DNA of 64,000 nt from Pelagicoccus mobilis (GTDB taxonomy: Bacteria > Verrucomicrobiota > Verrucomicrobiia > Opitutales > Opitutaceae). The position numbers and the translations under genes were made by a program. Shown one piece after another: positions 35,580-44,308 of the stretch. The notes beneath the pieces are model-generated. The model saw only the letters and a list, made by a program, of their open reading frames with translations. It was not told where the DNA came from and made no database searches. The stretch's first letter is position 1; each line of letters opens with the position of its first letter. Location of the stretch: positions 62,001 through 126,000 of the forward strand of contig NZ_JAENIL010000003.1 in the NCBI RefSeq assembly GCF_016595505.1, in the 5' to 3' direction.

Positions 35580-38312
35580 CTACCCGGTTGTGCGGAGACC
35601 GGCGGCGATGGCGTTGATGCTTTGCAGGACGCGACGCAGATCGGTTTCGGAGCGGGATTGGCGCCAGGTGGTGAGGAGCTCGAGTTGCTGGGCGTGGAGG
35701 AGGTCGAGCCACTTGTCGCGGGCATGGAGCGTCTTGAAGAAGCGGGGACGTCGGCTTTCGAGTGGACCGTTGAGGAGGTCTTGCAGGGCTTCGCGTACGG
35801 CGGCTCGCTCGTCGGTGATCAGCTTCATGAATTTCTCACGTACTGATTTATCCGATACGAGTCCGGCGTAGGACTCCATCATAAGGGTGTCGGCGCTTTC
35901 GACGCTGGTCTCAATGTTATAGAGGACGTAGCGGAGGAACGGCCATGTTTTGGCGCTGTTTTTTAGCTCGGCGTAGAGGCTTGGCTTTTCTTCCTTGAGG
36001 GCGGCGAGTGAGGTGCCGACGCCGTACCAGCCTGGCATGTAGAAGCGGGATTGGTTCCAGCTGAAGACCCAAGGGATGGCTCGTAGGTCTTTGAGGCTTG
36101 GTTTGCCACTGCGTCGGGATGGGCGGGAACCAATGCGACTTTGCTCGAGAGCGTCAATTGGTGTTGCCTGGCGGTAGAAGGTGAGGAAGTCGTCTTCATG
36201 CAGCAGCTCGCGATACTTTTTAGCGCTGTATTCGGATAGGAATGACATCGCTTCCGAAAGCGCGTCTGAAGGCTTGTTCGGGCTTTCTGCGAGCTGAGGT
36301 CCGACGGATCCGGCAACTAGCAGTTCGAGGCTACGGGCGGCGGTGAGGAAGTTGCCGTACTTCTGGGCGATCACTTCGCCTTGTTCCGTTACGCGTGAAC
36401 CTTGCGTGAGAGATCCGTGGGGGAGGGCTTCGAGGAAGCGGTGAGTTGGGCCTGCTCCGCGGCTAACGGTGCCGCCGCGTCCGTGGAAGAAGCGAATGGA
36501 TACGTCGTGCTTTTCGCCGAGGGCGATGAGCTTGGACTGAGCGTTGAAGAGTCCCCACTGGCTGGCGATGATTCCGGAGTCTTTGTTGGAATCGCTGTAG
36601 CCGAGCATGGCTTCTTGTACGAGCGGCGCTTCGGGATCGATTTCAGGAACGCCGTAGTTGGCGAAGCCTTCGTCGAGAGCTCGGTTTTGCCAAGGGAGGC
36701 TGGCTTTGGTGAGCGGGTGGGAAAGGAAGGCTTCCATGATGCCCTCGCTGTTTTGCAGGTCGTCGAGCGTTTCGAAAAGCGGGGAGATGGGGATGAGGCA
36801 GATGTTGCCCTTGTCCGTCATACGAGTGAGTCCTGCTTCGCGGCAGAGCGCGTACATGACGAGCAAGTCGGAAAGGGAGCGGGTCATGCTGATGACGAAT
36901 TGCCCAACGGCGGCTCGGCCGTGCGTCTTCACTTGGTTGGCGACGACCTTCAAGCTGCCGATCGCTTCGCGGGCTTCGAGTTCGAGCTGGTCGTGCTCTT
37001 GGGTGAAGGGGCGAGCGTGGCAGAGCTCTTCGTTGAGGAATGCGACGCGTTGTTCCTCGGTCCAATCTGCGAAGTTCTCTCCGTCTGTGACGCCGGCAGC
37101 TACCAGCAGTTGAGAAATGGCTCGGTCGTGGTAGCCGCTGTTTTGACGGATATCCAGGGATGCCATGTGAAAGCCGAACGTATCCACGAAGCGGATAATT
37201 GGCATGACGTAGGTTTGGGCGAGGCGACCCGCTCCAGACTCCTTGAGGGAGCGTTGGAGAAGGGTGAGGTCAGCGATGACGTTGCTTGGTTGGCTATAGC
37301 CTCGGTTCGCCTTTTTGCCACGTGGAAGATTTTCGCGGATGAGTTCGGCAAAGCGGCTCCATGGCTCTTCAATATCTGCAGGATTCAGGCACTTGGGGTC
37401 TAGCTCTGAAAGTCGTTCGATGAGGTAGTGGGGAGGGGATTGGAAGAGCTTTGACAAGGCCATGTCTCGAGAGAGCTGCTTGAGCTTTCTTGCGAGTGTA
37501 TCCAGGGCGGCCTTACGAAGTTCGCTAAAGGTTTCTGCGGTGACTTCCGACGTCACGAATGGGTGGCCGTCGCGGTCGCCGCCTACCCAGCTGCCGAGGT
37601 GAATGCGAGGGTAGGTCTTGGTATCGGATTCGTCCCATTTGATTCCGGCGCTGGACATCGCGGCACGGAAGCGGGAATCGGAGATTTCGATGGCTACAGG
37701 GAATTTTTGGGTGAGGTAGCTGAGAACGTTGTCGCGTTCGGAGGCGACGTCGGGTTTTTCGACGAGGATTTCGCCGCTACGCCAAATGAGTTCGATGATG
37801 GATTTGATCCGATCTCTGAATTCGCCGCGCTCGACGGGGGTGTACATGGTGTTCTCGAGCTCGAGGAGCAGCTCGTAGAGCTTGCGGTGCTGAGCGAGGA
37901 CGGAGGGGCGTTTGGCTTCGGTGGGGTGTCCGGTCAGGACTGGGTGTACCTCGGAGCGGCGGATGGCGTCGAAGAGCTCGTCCTTGGAGGTTCCGTTTTC
38001 GAGAATGCGTTTGAGCCAGTAGCCCCATGAGCCGGTGTCGGCGTCGGTCTTGCCTTCGATTTCGAGGCGTCGGCCGGCTTGGTTGGCGGCGTTTTCCTCG
38101 ACCAGGTTCATGATCTGGAAGGCGATGGAGAGGACCTGGGCGGACTTCTCGGCAGGGATCTCTCCGGCTTCCGGCTTTTCGCGACGCAGGAGGGGAGCGA
38201 GTTCGGGCTCGCCGATTTCTTCGAGGACTTCGCTTGTGCAGGCGAGGAGATAGTCGATATCCCGGTCCACTTTCTCGAGACCGGCGCTGATTTGTTGTTC
38301 GAAGGAGGACAT
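35580..38312 (-). CDS. ppc: Phosphoenolpyruvate carboxylase
   Basis: 910 residues. The catalytic histidine is His129 in HPVLTGHPTEAKRPS and the second signature is FFHGRGGTVSRGAGPTH (His610). The protein ends in AAGLRTTG, equivalent to the conserved C-terminal MRNTG. It converts PEP and bicarbonate to oxaloacetate, refilling the citric acid cycle. It reads away from the metal ABC operon; the 255-bp gap between the two starts contains a palindrome at 38486-38503. Confidence 0.96.
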   Translation of the reverse strand: MSSFEQQISAGLEKVDRDIDYLLACTSEVLEEIGEPELAPLLRREKPEAGEIPAEKSAQVLSIAFQIMNLVEENAANQAGRRLEIEGKTDADTGSWGYWLKRILENGTSKDELFDAIRRSEVHPVLTGHPTEAKRPSVLAQHRKLYELLLELENTMYTPVERGEFRDRIKSIIELIWRSGEILVEKPDVASERDNVLSYLTQKFPVAIEISDSRFRAAMSSAGIKWDESDTKTYPRIHLGSWVGGDRDGHPFVTSEVTAETFSELRKAALDTLARKLKQLSRDMALSKLFQSPPHYLIERLSELDPKCLNPADIEEPWSRFAELIRENLPRGKKANRGYSQPSNVIADLTLLQRSLKESGAGRLAQTYVMPIIRFVDTFGFHMASLDIRQNSGYHDRAISQLLVAAGVTDGENFADWTEEQRVAFLNEELCHARPFTQEHDQLELEAREAIGSLKVVANQVKTHGRAAVGQFVISMTRSLSDLLVMYALCREAGLTRMTDKGNICLIPISPLFETLDDLQNSEGIMEAFLSHPLTKASLPWQNRALDEGFANYGVPEIDPEAPLVQEAMLGYSDSNKDSGIIASQWGLFNAQSKLIALGEKHDVSIRFFHGRGGTVSRGAGPTHRFLEALPHGSLTQGSRVTEQGEVIAQKYGNFLTAARSLELLVAGSVGPQLAESPNKPSDALSEAMSFLSEYSAKKYRELLHEDDFLTFYRQATPIDALEQSRIGSRPSRRSGKPSLKDLRAIPWVFSWNQSRFYMPGWYGVGTSLAALKEEKPSLYAELKNSAKTWPFLRYVLYNIETSVESADTLMMESYAGLVSDKSVREKFMKLITDERAAVREALQDLLNGPLESRRPRFFKTLHARDKWLDLLHAQQLELLTTWRQSRSETDLRRVLQSINAIAAGLRTTG

Positions 38313-38485
38313 GGCTTGGTGTGGCGAAAGAGATTCTGATGGAAGGCGTTGGGCGCAAGCGAAACTGTTGGGGAATTTACCCTGTTTCTAGGTATGCAAG
38401 CGGCTGGGGGCGAATTTCGCCGGTTTTGAAATGATCGGGGCGGTGGATGTCTGGGGTCGGGAAGGGATTTAGGGCGTAGCTGATG

Positions 38486-38503
38486 ACTTTGATTAGTCAA
38501 AGT
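38486..38503. promoter_or_regulatory. Perfect palindrome ACTTTGA-TTAG-TCAAAGT, candidate operator for the metal ABC operon
   Basis: An 18-bp element with perfect 7-bp half-sites, 64 bp before the start of the metal-transport ATPase gene. Its size and position suit a dimeric winged-helix regulator of the DtxR/MntR type. The operon encodes such a domain fused to a permease, which is a natural candidate to bind it. No experimental site with this sequence is known to me. Confidence 0.55.
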
Positions 38504-38567
38504 GATGGTTTCGCATTCTCCAAACTAGGCTTGCTTCGTTTGTGGAAGTGCCTAATGGGAGTATTTT

Positions 38568-39326
38568 ATGGAAGATGTCCCTTTAGAGACGCATGATTTG
38601 ACGGTGGCCTACGAGAAGCGTCCGGTGTTGTACGGCGTGGATGTGCGGGTGCCCGAGGGGAAGCTGATCGGCATCGTGGGGCCGAATGGGGCGGGGAAGT
38701 CGACTTTGATCAAGGCGATCATGGGGATCGTGCCGACTACGGGGGGGTGGGTGAAGGTGTACGGGAAGCCGTTTGCGAAGAATGCGAAGCGGGTGGGCTA
38801 CGTGCCGCAGCGGGAGTCGGTGGACTGGGATTTTCCGGTGAACGTGATGGATGTGGTGCTGATGGGCCGCTACGGGAAGCTGGGCATGATGGGACGGGTG
38901 AAGAAGGAGGATCGCGAGATTGCGGAGGCCTGCTTGGAGAAGGTGGGGATGTTGCCGTACGCGAAGCGTCAGATTTCGAATCTTTCCGGTGGGCAGCAGC
39001 AGCGTGTGTTTTTGGCCAGGGCGCTGGCTCAGGAGAGCGATTTGTACCTGATGGATGAACCGTTTGTGGGCGTGGATGCGGCTACGGAGGCGGCGATCAT
39101 CGAGTTGTTGCGGGAGCTTAAAAACCGAGGCAAGACGATCATGGTGGTGCACCATGACCTGCCGACGGCGCAGAAGTATTTCGACATGCTCTTGCTGTTG
39201 AACATGCGGCTTGTGGCGTTTGGTCCGACGGAGGAGGTTTTTACTCAGGAGTTATTGCAAAAGACTTATGGGGGTCGATTGACGATCTTGTCGGAGGTGG
39301 CGAGTACGGTGAGCCGGGAAAAGTGA
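38568..39326 (+). CDS. Metal (Mn/Zn/Fe) ABC transporter, ATP-binding protein
   Basis: 252 residues with Walker A GPNGAGKST (residues 38-46), signature LSGGQQQR (139-146), Walker B DLYLMDEPF and the H-loop MVVHHDL. VGYVPQRESVDWDFPV is typical of the cluster 9 (ZnuC/MntB/SitB) metal transporters. The next gene starts on its stop codon (GTGA), so translation is coupled. A metal-binding lipoprotein gene is missing from this locus and must be elsewhere. Confidence 0.93.
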   Translation: MEDVPLETHDLTVAYEKRPVLYGVDVRVPEGKLIGIVGPNGAGKSTLIKAIMGIVPTTGGWVKVYGKPFAKNAKRVGYVPQRESVDWDFPVNVMDVVLMGRYGKLGMMGRVKKEDREIAEACLEKVGMLPYAKRQISNLSGGQQQRVFLARALAQESDLYLMDEPFVGVDAATEAAIIELLRELKNRGKTIMVVHHDLPTAQKYFDMLLLLNMRLVAFGPTEEVFTQELLQKTYGGRLTILSEVASTVSREK

Positions 39327-40840
39327 ATCGGAGATTTGGATACGGCACGGTTTTGTCATGGGCGCGAGCGAATGCCTCGCGTTGGGGCTTGGTGGTGTCG
39401 TTTTTCTTGGTTTGCGCGTTTTCAGCGGACGCGGCTCGGATTGGCGAGCTAGAGGATACGCAGTTTTGGGAGCAGGCCTGGCGGTTTGTCAGCTTGAGGG
39501 ACGACGTGGTGCGAACGGCGTTGCTCGGGGCGGTTTTTTTGGGAATCAGCTGTGGCTTGCTTGGCAGCTTTATCGTGGTGAGAAAACTGTCGCTCTTTGG
39601 GGATACGCTCTCGCATGCGGTGCTTCCGGGGGTGGCGATTGGCTACTTGGTGGCCGGACAGAAGGACCCGTTGGCTATATTCGTCGGAGCGACGGTGGCC
39701 GGGGTGCTGGGGACCGTGATGGTGAACTTGATTAAGAAGACGACTCACATCAAGGAGGACAGCTCTTTGGGGATGGTGCTCGCTGGGTTTTATGGCGTGG
39801 GTATCGTGTTGATGAATCGGATACAGAAGCTTCCGACTGGCACGCAATCGGGAATCGATAAGTTTTTGTTTGGTCAGGCGGCCGCGTTGTCGCCGACTGA
39901 AGTTTGGATGATCGCTGGGGTGGCGATTGCTGCGGTCTTATTGGTTTGGGGGTTCTATCGTCAGTTTTTGCTGGGGAGTTTCGATGTCGGTTTTGCTCGA
40001 GCCTTGGGGTTGCCGGCGGGTGTGTTTCATTATGTGCTGATGATGTTGCTGGCGTTTACGGTGGTGGTGTCGTTGCAAGCGGTGGGGGCGGTTTTGGTGT
40101 CGGCAATGTTGGTTATTCCCGCGGCATCGGCTTACTTGTTGACGGACCGCATGCATCGGATGCTGATTTTGGCGAGCGCCTTCGGTGTGATCTCGGGAGT
40201 GTTGGGCGCGTTCTTCTCGTTTTTGGGTAACAGCCTGCCGACGGGACCGTTGATGGTATTGGCTGCTAGTACGGTATTTACTTTGAGTTTTCTGTTTTCG
40301 CCGAGGCACGGTTTGGTTTCTCGGTGGCGAAAGCACAGGAGTCGGGAGAAGCGTATACAAAACGAGAATACGTTGAAGGCGATTTATCAAGTGCGGGAGG
40401 CTAGCGAGTTCGCAGGGGAAGGAGTGAAGCTGAGTGATCTGGCGAGTCGCATGCGGGAGTCTGAGGAGGAGACGCGTGCACGTGTCGAGCAGCTTGGGGC
40501 GATCGGGATGTGTGATCTGAAGGAGATCGAGGATGAGTGGTTTGCTTTCTTGAATCCAGACGGTTGGTTGCGCGCTTGCGCGGTAGTGCGAAACCACCGG
40601 CTTTGGGAGCTTTATCTGACGAATCAAGCGGAGTACGAGCCGGATCATGTGCATGACGACGCGGAGGTTATCGAGCACGTGTTGGGCGAGGAAACGGTGC
40701 GTCAGCTTGAGCGTTTGCTAGATTATCCGGCGGAGGATCCGCATGGAAAACTGATTCCGAGCTTGGCGGATTTGCAGCGATCGCTTACGCGGGAACCTCG
40801 AGAGGGACGGTCCAGCGGGTACCGTATGCCCAACCAGTAG
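39323..40840 (+). CDS. Metal ABC permease fused to a DtxR/MntR-like repressor domain
   Basis: 505 residues. The first ~335 form a cluster 9 permease with about eight or nine helices (GDTLSHAVLPGVAIGYLV, GAVLVSAMLVIPAASAYLL). From about 340 follows a winged-helix DNA-binding part (NTLKAIYQVREASEF, VKLSDLASRMRESEEET) and a DtxR-type metal-binding/dimerisation part with LWELYL and HVHDDAEVIEHVLGEE (His442-His452), then YPAEDPHGKLIPS. So transport and metal-sensing transcription control are in one membrane-bound chain. The fusion is in frame with no sign of error. Metal specificity (Mn, Fe or Zn) is unknown. Confidence 0.9.
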   Translation: MNRRFGYGTVLSWARANASRWGLVVSFFLVCAFSADAARIGELEDTQFWEQAWRFVSLRDDVVRTALLGAVFLGISCGLLGSFIVVRKLSLFGDTLSHAVLPGVAIGYLVAGQKDPLAIFVGATVAGVLGTVMVNLIKKTTHIKEDSSLGMVLAGFYGVGIVLMNRIQKLPTGTQSGIDKFLFGQAAALSPTEVWMIAGVAIAAVLLVWGFYRQFLLGSFDVGFARALGLPAGVFHYVLMMLLAFTVVVSLQAVGAVLVSAMLVIPAASAYLLTDRMHRMLILASAFGVISGVLGAFFSFLGNSLPTGPLMVLAASTVFTLSFLFSPRHGLVSRWRKHRSREKRIQNENTLKAIYQVREASEFAGEGVKLSDLASRMRESEEETRARVEQLGAIGMCDLKEIEDEWFAFLNPDGWLRACAVVRNHRLWELYLTNQAEYEPDHVHDDAEVIEHVLGEETVRQLERLLDYPAEDPHGKLIPSLADLQRSLTREPREGRSSGYRMPNQ

Positions 40841-40856
40841 TTGGAGTTAGAATACG

Positions 40857-41792
40857 ATGGATATCTGGTCACACCTTATTCCCGAGTTTTCGTTTGAGCA
40901 GGTTTTTGTGGAGCCTTGGACGGATTTGTTCGATCCGTTTATCTGGATCTTTTTGATGGGGCTTTTCGTGACTGCAGCTTGCGGTTTTTTGGGGACCTTT
41001 ATTGTTTGGCGGAGAATGGCATTGGTGGGAGATGCCATCAGCCACAGCGTTTTGCCCGGTTTGGTGATCGCGTTTTTGCTATCGCAGAGCCGCGATACGG
41101 TGCCGATGTTTCTGGGTGCGGTGGGAGCTGGGGTTTTGACCACTGGTTTGATCGAGGTGATTCATCAGAAGTCGCGACTTAAGACGGACGCGGCTTTGGG
41201 GATCGTGTTTACGACGCTTTTCGCGATCGGGGTGGTGCTTGTTTCGATCTATGGGGATAACGTAGATCTGGATACGGACTGTGTGTTGTATGGAGAAATT
41301 GAACACGTGACGCTTGAACCGTTGATTTCGGTTTTCGGGTGGTTTGAGGCTCCGGGATCGGTCATTCGGATGGGAGTGGTGGCTTTGCTCGTGATTAGCT
41401 TGGTGATGTTGTTTTATCGTCCGCTTGTGGTGAGCTCGTTCGATCCGGGGTTGGCTCGATCGATGGGGATGAATCCCGCTTTGATTCATCATGCGTTGAT
41501 GTCTTTGCTGGCGATCGTGGTGGTGAGTTCGTTTGAAGCGGTGGGCGCGGTGCTGGTGATCGCGATGCTGATTTTTCCGGGTACGACGGCGTCGCTTTTG
41601 TCGGATCGTTTGCCGATCATCTTGGGACTGACTTTAGTGATCGCTTTGATCGGAGCGTTTCTGGGGATGCACGTGGCGCTGTGGCTGGACATCTCAACTG
41701 CCGGGGCGATCAGCACGGTGATCTTTGGGATGTTTTTGCTAGCGTGGGCGCTTGCTCCGCGTCGGGGGCTGCTTTGGCGAGCGTTTCGCTAG
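40857..41792 (+). CDS. Metal ABC transporter, second permease
   Basis: 311 residues, also a cluster 9 permease (GDAISHSVLPGLVIAFLL, EAVGAVLVIAMLIFPGTTAS) but without a C-terminal regulator domain. It follows the fused permease after 16 bp, with a GGAG ribosome-binding site. The two permeases probably form a heterodimer with the ATPase, as in TroCD/MntCD-type systems. Confidence 0.93.
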   Translation: MDIWSHLIPEFSFEQVFVEPWTDLFDPFIWIFLMGLFVTAACGFLGTFIVWRRMALVGDAISHSVLPGLVIAFLLSQSRDTVPMFLGAVGAGVLTTGLIEVIHQKSRLKTDAALGIVFTTLFAIGVVLVSIYGDNVDLDTDCVLYGEIEHVTLEPLISVFGWFEAPGSVIRMGVVALLVISLVMLFYRPLVVSSFDPGLARSMGMNPALIHHALMSLLAIVVVSSFEAVGAVLVIAMLIFPGTTASLLSDRLPIILGLTLVIALIGAFLGMHVALWLDISTAGAISTVIFGMFLLAWALAPRRGLLWRAFR

Positions 41793-41801
41793 CGGACAGG
41801 T

Positions 41802-42530
41802 CTACCGTTTTTGGAAAACGTAGAGGTAGCTTTGCCAGTTGGGGCCGGCTGCGGGGTAGTCCCAGAGGGTGATCAGCTTGAGGTCGGTGGACGACTCGAA
41901 GAAGCGGATGAGTTTTTCCCGAGGGATGGCGTTCATCTCGAAGTAGGCTTTGCCGAGGCCTAGGGATTGGGAGATGGATTTGAGTTGGTAGCCGAGACGT
42001 TTGCGGAGGAGACTTCCGGATGTGAAATGGCTGGGGAGTTGGAATGCGAAGGTGCCGCCTGGTTTTAGGGCTCGTGCGATTTCGCGAAAGTAGCGTTTGC
42101 TGTAGCGAGGTTGGATGTGCTGGAAGACGATGTTTGAATACGCGAAATCTAGGGTCTCGTTTTCAAGGAAGGCGAGCGTGCTTTCCGTATTCAGAACGAA
42201 CTTACAGGTATCGCCGCGTCCAGCGTTTTTTTTCGCCTCGGAGATCATGGATTCCGAGATGTCGACGCCGATTGCGTTTTTGAATCGTCGGGAAAGCGGG
42301 AAGGTTAGCCGTCCTACGCCGCAGCCGAAATCGAGCGCTGTATCTCCTCTCATGCGGATGCCGTGATGGGCTAGTTGTTCTTCGAGGGCGTGGATGGTGT
42401 CCTCTCCTGACTGGTAGAACTCCTCGGGGTCCCACTTGCCGCCTTTTTTGGAATTGTCGGAAAGGACGGTCCAAAGGGGGTCTTCGGCGGCGAGGGATTC
42501 GAAGTTTTTCTGGAGGCGGGAGAGGTTCAA
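41802..42530 (-). CDS. SAM-dependent class I methyltransferase
   Basis: About 242 residues with motif I LDFGCGVGRLTFPL, an acidic residue after strand 2 in IGVDISESMI, and post-motif LKPGGTFAFQLP, as in Methyltransf_11/25 families. TTG at 42530 (MNLSRLQKNFESL) is chosen because it lies 13 bp after the stop of the upstream gene and starts the conserved region; an ATG at 42653 would overlap that gene by about 110 bp and add a low-complexity Pro/Ser tail. Substrate unknown; related proteins often belong to glycan or lipid pathways. Confidence 0.78.
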   Translation of the reverse strand: MNLSRLQKNFESLAAEDPLWTVLSDNSKKGGKWDPEEFYQSGEDTIHALEEQLAHHGIRMRGDTALDFGCGVGRLTFPLSRRFKNAIGVDISESMISEAKKNAGRGDTCKFVLNTESTLAFLENETLDFAYSNIVFQHIQPRYSKRYFREIARALKPGGTFAFQLPSHFTSGSLLRKRLGYQLKSISQSLGLGKAYFEMNAIPREKLIRFFESSTDLKLITLWDYPAAGPNWQSYLYVFQKR

Positions 42531-42543
42531 AGGATGAAGTGTC

Positions 42544-43347
42544 TTAGCCGCGTTGGCGGACGGCTTCGAAGAGGGTGATGAGGGTGGCCATGGCGACGTT
42601 GAGCGAGTCGGCTTGGCCGGCCATGGGAATGAGGACTTTCTGGTCGCAGGCATCTAGCCATTTTTCGGAGAGACCGAATTGTTCGCTGCCCATGACGATG
42701 GCGAGAGGACCGGTCAGATCTGTGTCGGTGTAGATCTGGTCGGTGTGCGGGGTTGTCGCCGCGGTGCGGATACCGTTTTGTTTTACCCACTGGATGACTT
42801 CGTCGGTGCTGGCGGAAACGGTGGGCATGGAGAAGAGGACGCCGGTGGAGGAGCGGACCGCATTGGGATTGAAGAGGTCGGTCACGGAGTCGCAGCAGAT
42901 GACGGCGTCTACTCCGGCGGCGTCGGCGGAGCGCAGGATGGTGCCGAGGTTGCCCGGTTTCTCGATGGATTCGACGATGAGGAGGAAGGGAGGCTTGGAG
43001 AGTTTGAGATCGTCGAGCGTGTAGCTCCATTGTTTGATGACGGCGAGCAGGCCTTCGGGGCGATCGCGGTAGGCGACTTTTTCGAAGGCGTGTTTGGAGA
43101 GTTCGAAGAGGTCGGCGCCGCGCGCTTTGGCTTGGGCGAGCAGGGCTTCTTCGTTTTCGCCGAGGAAGCAGTCCGGGCAAAAGTAGACTTCTTCTGGGTT
43201 CACGTCCTTCTCCATGGCTCGCGAGATGGCTCGGTAGCCTTCGGCGATGAAGACGCCCTGCTGGTTGCGCGGGCGTCGATCGCGCAGCTTCACGAGGTTT
43301 TTCACGCGTGCGTTTTGTAGGCTGGTAATGAGTTCGGCCTCGATCAT
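42544..43347 (-). CDS. SpoU/TrmH-family RNA 2'-O-methyltransferase
   Basis: 267 residues. N-terminal substrate-binding domain (NARVKNLVKLRDRRPRNQQG, VFIAEGYRAI) and C-terminal SPOUT knot with IEKPGNLGTILRSADAAG, GSEQFGLSEKW and IPMAGQADSLNVAMA. These enzymes methylate ribose in tRNA or rRNA. Exact target is not clear from sequence. The class I methyltransferase gene follows closely. Confidence 0.92.
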   Translation of the reverse strand: MIEAELITSLQNARVKNLVKLRDRRPRNQQGVFIAEGYRAISRAMEKDVNPEEVYFCPDCFLGENEEALLAQAKARGADLFELSKHAFEKVAYRDRPEGLLAVIKQWSYTLDDLKLSKPPFLLIVESIEKPGNLGTILRSADAAGVDAVICCDSVTDLFNPNAVRSSTGVLFSMPTVSASTDEVIQWVKQNGIRTAATTPHTDQIYTDTDLTGPLAIVMGSEQFGLSEKWLDACDQKVLIPMAGQADSLNVAMATLITLFEAVRQRG

Positions 43348-43541
43348 CGGGATTTGCTGTAGAGGTCGCGCTGTGGGGATTCAATTCAATTGTAGGCGGT
43401 TTTGAGGCCCTGGAAAGACACCACGTAGGGGCAACCGCTTAAGAATCTGAGTTTTATGTCGTATTAGCTTGAGTATTATTGCCTTGCTGGAGTCGTCCAT
43501 TCGGTCAGACTATCCAGTGTAACGCCCCATATTCCCCCGCC

Positions 43542-44111
43542 ATGTCGATCGTACCCATTCTCGTCGTTGTCGCAGCCGTCATTCTCGTCATGTACTTCTT
43601 GATGAACAAGAAGTCGGATGACCAGGAGAGGGAGGGCTTGGTTAAGGACATTTTGCAGAAGGACGCTCTGGCGATCGACTTTGGGGATGGACGCCGGGTG
43701 GTGGTGAGGTTGAGCGGTCTGACACCGGCTACTGAAGGGGAGATGCTGGATGAGAAAATCTTTCAGTTTTTGGAGGAAACGCTTCGTGGGCAGAGAGTTA
43801 GCGTGAAGCCGATCGTGGTGGATTCGCCAGAGTTGATGCGTGCGGAGGTGAGGACTTTAGGTGGCGAGTACGTGAACGCGGTGATGGTACGCCACGGTTT
43901 CGCTCGTTGGAACGCTACGGAGGCGGCGGGCGATGCGGAGTTGGGCGAGGCTCAGCAAATGGCCCAGGCGGAGCATCTTGGAGTTTGGAATCCTGCGATT
44001 ATCCAATTGCTCGAGGACCGTCGCAAAAGCGCCGAGGGTTCGGAGTTGAGCGACGAGGAGATCGCCAACATGCAGGTCGACCCTGAGGAGCAGGAGAGTA
44101 AGGAGTCGTAG
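43542..44111 (+). CDS. Membrane-anchored staphylococcal-nuclease-fold protein
   Basis: 189 residues. An N-terminal helix (VPILVVVAAVILVMYFLM) anchors the protein; an SNase-like OB fold follows (VVVRLSGLTPATEGEM, ETLRGQRVSVKPI, YVNAVMVRHGFARWN), and the C-terminus is a very acidic tail. The usual SNase catalytic pattern of two Arg and one Glu is not clearly kept in full, so nuclease activity is uncertain. ATG at 43542 follows the promoter-proximal region; an earlier in-frame start at 43479 is unlikely. Single gene. Confidence 0.7.
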   Translation: MSIVPILVVVAAVILVMYFLMNKKSDDQEREGLVKDILQKDALAIDFGDGRRVVVRLSGLTPATEGEMLDEKIFQFLEETLRGQRVSVKPIVVDSPELMRAEVRTLGGEYVNAVMVRHGFARWNATEAAGDAELGEAQQMAQAEHLGVWNPAIIQLLEDRRKSAEGSELSDEEIANMQVDPEEQESKES

Positions 44112-44230
44112 ATCTTCCCTCGAGTTGTTGAGTTTTTTTTAGTTAAAACGCTTCGAAGGCGGTGTTCTAACTCAAAGTGGTGGAAGACGGTTTGAGGCGT
44201 CATGCCTACAATACTGTCGATAGGGCTAGG

Positions 44231-44250
44231 GCCCGCTACTGCTAGCGGGC
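44231..44250. terminator. GC-rich hairpin between convergent genes
   Basis: GCCCGCTA - CTGC - TAGCGGGC, a perfect 8-bp stem, in the 197-bp gap between the nuclease-fold gene and the convergent PQQ-type dehydrogenase gene. A second hairpin (GTGTCCGTTG / CAATGGACAC) is at 44273-44296. Neither has a T-run. Confidence 0.4.
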
Positions 44251-44308
44251 GCACGAGGTTTGGATTGGGTTTGTGTCCGTTGGGGGCAATGGACACAACT
44301 TTCGAGGA

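Noticed and set aside
42531-42653. ATG 42653 as start of the class I methyltransferase
   Set aside because: It would overlap the upstream methyltransferase gene by 110 bp and adds a low-complexity Pro/Ser stretch read from that gene.
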